From contig NC_135555.1 of NCBI RefSeq assembly GCF_964340395.1, positions 25,137,725 to 25,201,724 on the forward strand: a stretch of 64,000 bases of DNA. The letters are read 5' to 3'. Origin of the DNA: Glandiceps talaboti. Its lineage: Eukaryota; Hemichordata; Enteropneusta; Spengelidae. Under the pieces are notes generated by a model. The model was not told the DNA's origin, did no database searches, and was given only the letters and a program-made list of their open reading frames with translations. A program made the position numbers and the translations under genes. Below, in pieces: positions 41,981 through 51,600 of this stretch (its first letter is position 1; each line of letters begins with the position of its first letter).

Positions 41981-42546
41981 CGTGTGTGTATGTATGTATG
42001 TATGTGTACGTATGTATGTATGTATGTAACTATGAGACATGATAAATCAATAAAATCTTCCTCTACTCTTACCTCATAATGATTTGGTTTACAATACTTG
42101 GGAACCTCAACCTCAACAGAGGAAGGAAATTTGATAAACATGTACCACCACTCTTAATTAACATGTACAAAATACACTAGTATAAAACCTAGGAGTACTG
42201 GTAAATGCCTAGGGAATTCTGATAACTTTACAATTACTGGTACATGTATATTATCTTTGTATTGTAGTGTGTCTTTCCGTGAGTATTGGCAGTGTAGTGA
42301 AGCAGTAGATGTCAAGTCCAGTCAAGAACTGAAATCTATATTAACAGAGTACTTTGAAAGACAACCAGATTGCACTGCCAGTAAGGTGACCAAACTAACA
42401 TTTGGACAAGAATTTAGTTCAGATCTATTGAAGGATATACAAACACAGGTAAGATATCACTCTAATAACAAAGTTAGTTTTTAGCACAACTGAACTGAGG
42501 TTCAGTAGTGCTATAGGGATCGCCCGGCGTCTGTCTGTCTGTCTGG

Positions 42547-42611
<65 letters not shown>

Positions 42612-45600
42612 CAACTTAAAGTCAAAAACCGCTGAACCGATTGCCATGATATTTGGTGGGTCCATTACATTGGGTGTCTAGTTGGGAAATTGTTCAAATC
42701 AAAATGATTGCATCACAGGTGTGTGATTTGGGTCAAAAAATGTGATTTTTGGTCAAAAAACTTAAACTCAGAAACTACTGGGCAGATTGGCATGAAATTT
42801 GGTAGGAACATTCTTAAGGGGGTGTAAAGTAAGATTTGTTCATGACATGATGATTCCATCAGTAATATGCAAATTAGGGCTAAAAATGTGTCTTTTTGGT
42901 TAAAAATCTATAATTCCAAAACCACCGAGCAGATTGGGCTGAAATTTAATGGGAATGCATCTAGGGATGTATGGACGAGGAAATATTAAGCATACAATGA
43001 TTCAATGAGAAATATGCAAATTAGGTGTAAGAATGTTCATTTTTGGTCAAAAACTTATCTCAAAAAGTACTCGATCAATAAGTCTGAAACTTGGTGAGAT
43101 GTTTCTGAAAGTGTTATTCTGCAGATTGGCCCTAGCAAAATTGGCCCTAGCAACCATGACCACGCCCTTAGCAACAACCAAATGGTAGTATATTTTGGTC
43201 AAATAACAACATCATCTGGTAGGCAAGTGAGTAAACATTCAAAAAATGTATGCAGATACCCTAGCAACCATGACCACGCCCATAGCAACAGCCAAACGGT
43301 CGTGTATTTCACAAAGATAACAACAGGGTTTAATAGACAATTAAATAAACATTCAAAAATATATGTAAATTTGCCTAGCAACAAGACCACGCCCATAGCA
43401 ACAGCCAAATAATAACTTATATTGCAAAGATAACAACAGGAATAGAAAGACAAATGAATAAACATTAAAAAAATGTATGCAAATGTGCCTAGCAAAAAAG
43501 ACCACGCCCATAGCAACAGCCAAATGATCACATACATTGCGAAGATAACAACGGGGATTAATAGACAATTGAATAAACATTCAAAAAATGTATGCAAATA
43601 TGCCTAGCAACAAGACCACGCCCATAGCAACGGCCAATAATCACGTATATTGCAAAGATAATATCAGGAATTCATACACAAATGAACAAAAACATACACA
43701 AATGTATGCAAATATATCTAACAATATGACCACGCCCATAGCAACAGCCAAATGATAGCATATATCGTAAAGATATCAACATGGTTGGATAGACAACTGG
43801 ATAGTCATTCAGCAAATGAGCACCTATTGTTAGCATGGACTAGCATATGGATAAACATTTTTAAAAACTGTACAGTTGTGCTACAATGCCATTGGTGGTA
43901 TTTTTTAAAATAGCTCTTCTCCTACTGTGCTCAAAACCCTTTACTCCCTGCATGGACATATAATGGCACATTGGTCCTGTACTGCCTTAACTCCCCAGCA
44001 TGGGGATATATAATCCACTGAAGCCTCTGTAAGCATAGAATTGGGGTCAAAATCATGGTTCAGAATTTGTCCAAAGTCTTCAGCCATTCTGAAACCAATG
44101 ATGGTGGCAAACCTTGAATCTGCAATCTGCAGATTCCAAGCCGGCTACTCTAGCCATGCATTCAACCATCATTACTCCACAACCAGCAATGTACACATTC
44201 CAAGCCGGCCACTCTAGCCATGCATTCAACCATCATTACTCCACAACCAGCAATGTACACATTCCAAGCCGGCCACTCTAGCCATGCATTCAACCATCAT
44301 TACTCCACAACCAGCAATGTACACATTCCAAGCCGGCCACTCTAGCCATGCATTCAACCATCATTACTCCACAACCAGCAATGTACACATTCCAAGCCGG
44401 CCACTCTAGCCATGCATTCAACCATCATTACTCCACAACCAGCAATCTGCGTTCCCACTAAGGCTTATTTATTTGCACACTACTTGCGCAAGGTCTCTGT
44501 CTGCTCTCACAGTCAAGTTTCATGTTTTGTGCAATCTTATATCCAAGCATCAAGAATGAAACATAATCAATGCAAAATCACGCGACTGATTTTACTTCCG
44601 TATTGAGTTTGATGAGATTGAAACTTATGTTTGTAAACATTTTGCTACTTTTGGCAAAGCACTGTCTACGTCTAGATACCAGTACAGCATGCCTGCCAAG
44701 CCAATAGGGGACTTTAATATAGATGTTACCAGAAATTCCAATTCTGACACACACAATTTATTAGACATTCTGGCATGTTACCATTTTGAACAATTAATTA
44801 CCACACCAACACGGATAACGAGTACTTCCCATTCTACTATTGATCACTTATATACAAACGTGTCAAATGGCCAAATCGATTCGGGTACAATTGTAACTGA
44901 TATCTCAGACCATTTTCCTATATTTGCATGATTTCATTCAATTCAGACACAACAGGCTGCAGATCATGCATATTTTAGGGACTTTTCTACATTCCATGCA
45001 CAGGCATTCAAAACAGAAATTTCATCTCAAAGTTTCTTGACATCCGTGAAATCCATGCCCCTTTAAAACGCAGAAAGTAAGGCAAAACAAGACAGAAGGA
45101 TAAGGCATGGATGACTCTCGGAATTAAAAAGTCAATTAAGACAAACATAAACTTTACAAGAATTTGATCATAAGTAATTTTAATGAAGACTTGCATATTC
45201 ATTACAGAAAGTACAGGAACATCATCACAAGTATTCTTAGGAAGGCTAAACAAGAATATTATTCAGCATGTTTGTCTTCGAATAGAGGCAATATGAAAGA
45301 GACTTGGGGTGTCATCAATGAACTTATTGGTAAAACAAAACACAAGCAATTTATCACGCCAAAGCAAATACTGCACAACCATAATGGTACTGAGGAAGTT
45401 CATACGCAACTAAAGGACATTGTACAAGATTTTAACACATTCTTTGTTCAAGTAGGTGAACATCTGGCGAACAAAATGCCTCATAATGACCATATCTCAT
45501 TTCACGATTTTCTTGGAGAAAAATCTCCCCAATCTTTTTTCCTTAAGCCTGTCACACAATATGATGTTGAAAGAATTATTAGAGATATCGATATCCATAA

Positions 45601-48600
45601 AGCCACGGGACACGACAATATCTCTCTAAACTGATTCGTGAGGCCAAAGATAAGATATCCATTCCGCTTGCCCACATAATTAATTTATCGTTTTGTTCGG
45701 GAAAATTCCCAGATCACCTCAAAGTTGCTCAAATCTTGCCTCTTTTCAAAAAAAGATAATGAAGACGATTTGGGTAACTACAGACCAATCTCAATTCTTT
45801 CAGTTATTACTTATTAGCAAAATTTTTGAGAAAAGTGTTAATAGGCGATTGATGAATTACTTACATAAATGTGACATATTATATAAACATGAGTATGGCT
45901 TCAGACATAAATTTAGCTGTAAAGTTTCGCTTGTAAATTTGATACAAAGCCTGTTAAATGAACTTGATAAATAGCATTTGACAATTGGTATCTTTGTTAA
46001 GTTTTCAAAAGCATTCGACACAGTTAATCATGCAATCTTAATTTCAAAACTTGATCATTATGGAATCCGTGGTCTACCTTTACAGTGGTTTAAAAGTTAC
46101 TTGCAGTGCAGAAGTCAGTATGTTAGCATAAACAACATAGACTCCTATAAAGTAAATGTTTCTTGTGGTGTACCACAAGGATAAGTTGTGGACCCTATTT
46201 TATTTTTACTGTATATAAACGACATCTCATCCTCCGAGCTCACCATTTTTTAATTTCAGGCTTTACGCCAACGACTCAAATTTATTCCATTCTTTCGAAC
46301 CCATACATAATAACATATCACATAGTCAAGCTGAACATGAATTTGTAAATGTGAATAAATGGTGTAACGCTAACAAACTGACCATTAACGCTAGCAAAAC
46401 CTTCCTGACTAATTGTCAGTGTCTGTGGGTATAAATGCTAAAATATTATGTCCCCATATTATGGCAAAATAAATCAAAACGGCTAGACTAGATATACATA
46501 AACACTTGTAATGTCGGGTGTTTCACATTCAGTGACTTTTATTTATCTGATTTTTTATAATTTGCCGATAAGAAGCATCACAATACCATCAACACACATG
46601 ACACATCGACGGCATATTTTAGCCTACTATACTACTATAAAAATCACTGAATGTGAAACACCAGACATTACAAGTGTTTATGTATATCTACACTGTAGTC
46701 TAGCCGTTTTGATTTATTTTGCCATAATATGGGGACATAATATTTTAGCATTTATACCCACAAACACTGACAATTAGTCAGGAACTGTGAGCAAATATCG
46801 GTAAATGTTGGTTAATAAGACATGTAGAGTGTAGTTTTTGTTTACTGATGTCTATTACAACCACCAGCTATGTATTTTTTCACAATGCTGTTGAGTTTTA
46901 TTCACCCCTTGACTATGCTCGTCATAGGCTACGTGCTAACGATGTCTCTCTATGACGTCATAAAATCCCGTGGTCTAGGTGGGACCGGAAATACCCGAAA
47001 ACTCTCGAAGTAAATCCGAAGGGACCTGACTGAAAAAAGGTCATTTCAAGGTGTTTGCAGACGCTTTTTTAAAGTTTTAAAACCAGTATACATTTCACAA
47101 ACATGTCGTCTAGCAAAATAGCAATAGTGAATGTGAGCATTTTGAATCACCTTTAAATCAAAATATAAGCACTGGATTCTAAGTACATATTACCGGTAAG
47201 GTTATTAGTTATTTGTGTTTTCATGATGCTTTAACCAGTTGACATGTAAATTTCGTATCACCGTAGTGTGTTTACCTGTTTTCTTATTAATGTAAACAAT
47301 TGTTGTTTGTTGTTTTCTGACTGTGTCATCAGTGTTAATTTGAGCAACTACAGTCACCACATTTTTTTTTGTGATATGCAATTCGATGCTTTTAAACTTG
47401 AGTGGCTAGACTCGGTTAGTTTTCCAAAAACTATTTTCTAGTCTCTCACCCACAACACCAGCCACTCTAACCATCCAATCTCCATGACTTCACAACCAGC
47501 AATGTACATGCACATTACAAGCCAACCACTCTAACCATTCAACCATCATGACTCCACAACCAGCAATGTACAGATTACAAGTCAGTCACTCTAACCATTC
47601 AACCATCATGACTTCACAACCAGCAATGTACAGATTACAAGTCAGTCACTCTAACCATTCAACCATCATGACTTCACAACCAGCAATGTACAGATTACAA
47701 GTCAGTCACTCTAACCATTCAACCATCATGACTTCACAACCAGCAATGTACAGATTACAAGTCAGTCACTCTAACCATTCAACCATCATGACTCCACAAC
47801 CAGCAATGTACGGATTACAAGCCAACCACTCTAACCATTCAACCATCATGACTCCACAACCAGCAATGTACAGATTACAAGCCAATCATCACTCTAACCA
47901 TTCAACCATCATGACTCCACAACCAGCAATGTACAGATTACAAGCCAATCACTCTAACCATTCAACCATCATGACTCCACAACCAGCAATGTATAGATTA
48001 CAAGCCAATCACTCTAACCATTCAACCATCATGACTCCACAACCAGCAATATACACATTGCAAGCCAACCACTCTAACCATTCAACCATGATGACTTCGC
48101 AACCAGCAATGTACAGATTACAAGCCAATCATCACTCTAACCATTCAACCATCATGACTCCACAACCAGCAATGTACAGATTACAAGCAATCACTCTAAC
48201 CATTCAACCATCATGACTCCACAACCAGCAATGTATAGATTACAAGCCAATCACTCTAACCATTCAACCATCATGACTCCACAACCAGCAATGTACACAT
48301 TGCAAGCCAACCACTCTAACCATTCAACCATCATGACTTCACAACCAGCAATGTATAGATTACAAGCCAATCACTCTAACCATTCAACCATCATGACTTC
48401 ACAACCAGTATGTACATACACATTACAAGCCAGCCATAGATTGGGCTCCCTCCATCCATGCGTCCGGAGCCATTTCTTGGACATTCATTGACCGATTTCT
48501 TTCAAACTTAGTAAATAGATAATGAACTATGACTTTTAATACATATGCACGTCAATTTGCTTTGGGATATGATGCAATTTAGCCGACTTAGAGCCATTTT

Positions 48601-51600
48601 GATTTGTTAACTTGACATGAGCCTTTATTCAGTCGTATGTGAACTGACTGGTTCAGTTCTAAGACAAGACCAATGAACTACCCCGTATATCCGATTGCCT
48701 TGATATATGGTGGGGACATTACTTTGTGTGTCAGTGAGACTAAAACTTGGTGAGATGTTTTTGGGGTTTTTTGGGTTTTTTTTAAGTTTTTTATTTCGAG
48801 AGAAACAAATTACATCAACACAATTGCAAAAAATAACACATGACACCAATGAGAGCATCTAAAATAAGTTTTTTAAAAAAAGGTACAATGCAGAGGTAGG
48901 GAACCAAAATTCATTTAAACATCAAAATTGTCCCATTTTGCAAAAAACTTCGGGAGACAGTCTTTTCTTTTGGCAATATGGCATTCAATCCTTTTTGCAA
49001 GTCTTGCGTTTAATTTCACAATATTAAAAGATGGTATAGTTTTTGATAACTTACATTCATAAATGGTCTTTTTTGTTACAAATATAATGTGGTTCAACAG
49101 TCGTGAAAAGGACTTGTCGCCTAAAAGAATCTGTTTGGCTGACAACGATGATGGAATTTGTAGGGCCACGCCCCACAGTGTCAAGAGACTGCGCCAAATA
49201 ATGGTAGTACATTCGCATTCCACAAATAAATGAATAAGGGTTTTGTCCGTTAGGTTACAAAACGTACAGAGACTACTATTAACTCTAGGTGGATTCATGT
49301 GGTGAAGAATAGTATTTGTATACAAAATATTGTGGTTTATCTTCCACTGAAATTCCTGTAATTTTGACTCTATAATAACTTTAAAAGGCAGTAAAAAGTA
49401 ATGGACCCAATCACCGTTGCAAATATCGAGAAAGCCAGAAAAGAAAAGCTTGCTTTTCGGAGGAATGAAATAATCTCCTGTTATACGTTTTCTAATAGTT
49501 TTGACTTGACACGTTTCAAGTGGAACCAATTTTCCCTTGGAGATAAAACTAATCGGTCTTTCTGGCCTAATGAGCACTGGACTACCTCTTTTCCAAAGAA
49601 AAGGGATTGCATGCAGAATTCCTCTGTTACTAGAAGTGTTATTCTGTAGATTTTCTGTAAGACATTCTGGCCCTAGCAACAATGACCATGCCCATAGCAA
49701 CAACCAAATGGCAGTGTATTTTGGTCAAATAACAACATCATCAACAAGTGAGTAAACATTAAAAATGTATGCAAATATTCTTAGCAATCATGACCATGCC
49801 CATAGCAACAGCCAAATGGTGGTGTATTGCAAAAAGAGAACAGGGATTTTTAGACAAGTGAACAAACATTCACAAAATGTATGCAAATGTACGTAGCGAC
49901 AAGACTACGCCCATAGCAACAGCCAAATGATCACATATTGCAAAGATAACAACATGGATTAATAGAGAAATAAATATACATTCACAAAATGTATGCAAAT
50001 GTACGTAGCGACAAGACTACGCCCATAGCAACAGCTAAATGATCACATATTGCAAAGATAACAACATGGATTAATAGAGAAATAAATATACATTCACAAA
50101 ATGTATGCAAATGTACGTAGCGACAAGACTATGCCCATAGCAACAGCCAAATGATCACATATTGCAAAGATAACAACAGGGATTAATAGGGAAATAAATA
50201 AACATTCACAAAATGTATGCAAATATACAATCAATTATACAATCTAATACATTGCACTACCATGACTGGTGGCAATTCTCTGTTAACATCCATTGCGCGA
50301 GGGGGGGGGGGGGGGGGGGGGTCTGAGTCATATCCAATGACCGCTTGGTGTTTTTAGTCCCCGCCGGACGAAGTCCGGGACGGGGACTTATGGATTGGGT
50401 TCCGTCTGTCCATGCGTCCGTCCGTTCAAAGTTGGTATTAGGACAGTGTTCTATGACATACATGTGCATATTCATTGTTGTTGTGATACAATCCAATATG
50501 GCCGCCTGGCAGCCATTTTGTTTGTGATTTTTCTATGTCCAAAGCTATAACTCAGACATGCTTGAACAGATCTCATTCAAAGTTGGTATTAGGACAGTGT
50601 TCTATGACATACATGTGCATATCCATTTGTTGTCATGATATGATCCAATATGGCTGCCTAGCAGCCATTTTGTTTGTGAATTTTCCATGTCCAAAGCCAT
50701 AACTCAGACATGCTTGAACAGATCTCATTCAAAGTTGGTATTAGGACAGTGTTCTATGACATACATGTGCATATCCATTTTCATTGTGATATGATCCAAT
50801 ATGGCTGCCTAGCAGCCATTTTGTTTGTGAATTTTCCATGTCCAAAGCCATAACTCAGACATGCTTGAACAGATCTCATTCAAAGTTGGTATTAGGACAG
50901 TGTTCTATGACATACATGTGCATATCCATTTTCATTGTGATACGATCCAATATGGCTGCCTGGTAGCCATTTTGTTTGTGAATTTTCATGTCCAAAGCCA
51001 TAACTCAGACATGCTTGAACAGATCTCATTCAAAGTTGGTATTAGGACAGTGTTCTATGACATACATGTGCATATCCATTTTCGTCGTGATATGATCCCC
51101 CATACCCAACCCATCTTTTATTGTTGTAGGCATGTTCCATGTCCGACAAGCAGACACAACATATCTAAGTCTGTTTGATTTAGGTTCACAAGTGTTGTTG
51201 CGTGATCAGAGTAGTGATAATTCCTTAAAACCCAATCATAGTCATGACTATGTCATTCTCAATGACTATTTTTTTTTAGAAATGCTGAAAGTACAACATG
51301 CACTCCTAATATTTTAATGAAAATTATGAAAATTAGCTTTCTTCCTTATATTTCAATGAATATAGAATTTGAATGTGCATTTTCCATATAAATAGTTTTT
51401 TACCTTGCCCAATATCTGTCCTATGTAGGAAAAGTGGTATTTCAACTTGAAACTATTTTTCAAAGATTTTTAGGGAATTTACCATAAGCCTGGTCAAGTT
51501 ATTTTATCGCAAACATGTGTATTCATTGAAATATCTCTCTTCTTGTATTGTCATATTTATGAAAACGTGGCAAGATGTAGGCTTTATCATGTATTTAATG

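Noticed and set aside
41530-42141. Frames of 110-203 codons of Y/V/C/M or T/H/Y residues
   Set aside because: GT/GTAT microsatellite translations.
47548-48491. 222- and 92-codon frames with [20 protein letters not shown] repeats
   Set aside because: Artefact of the 60-bp minisatellite in intron 16.
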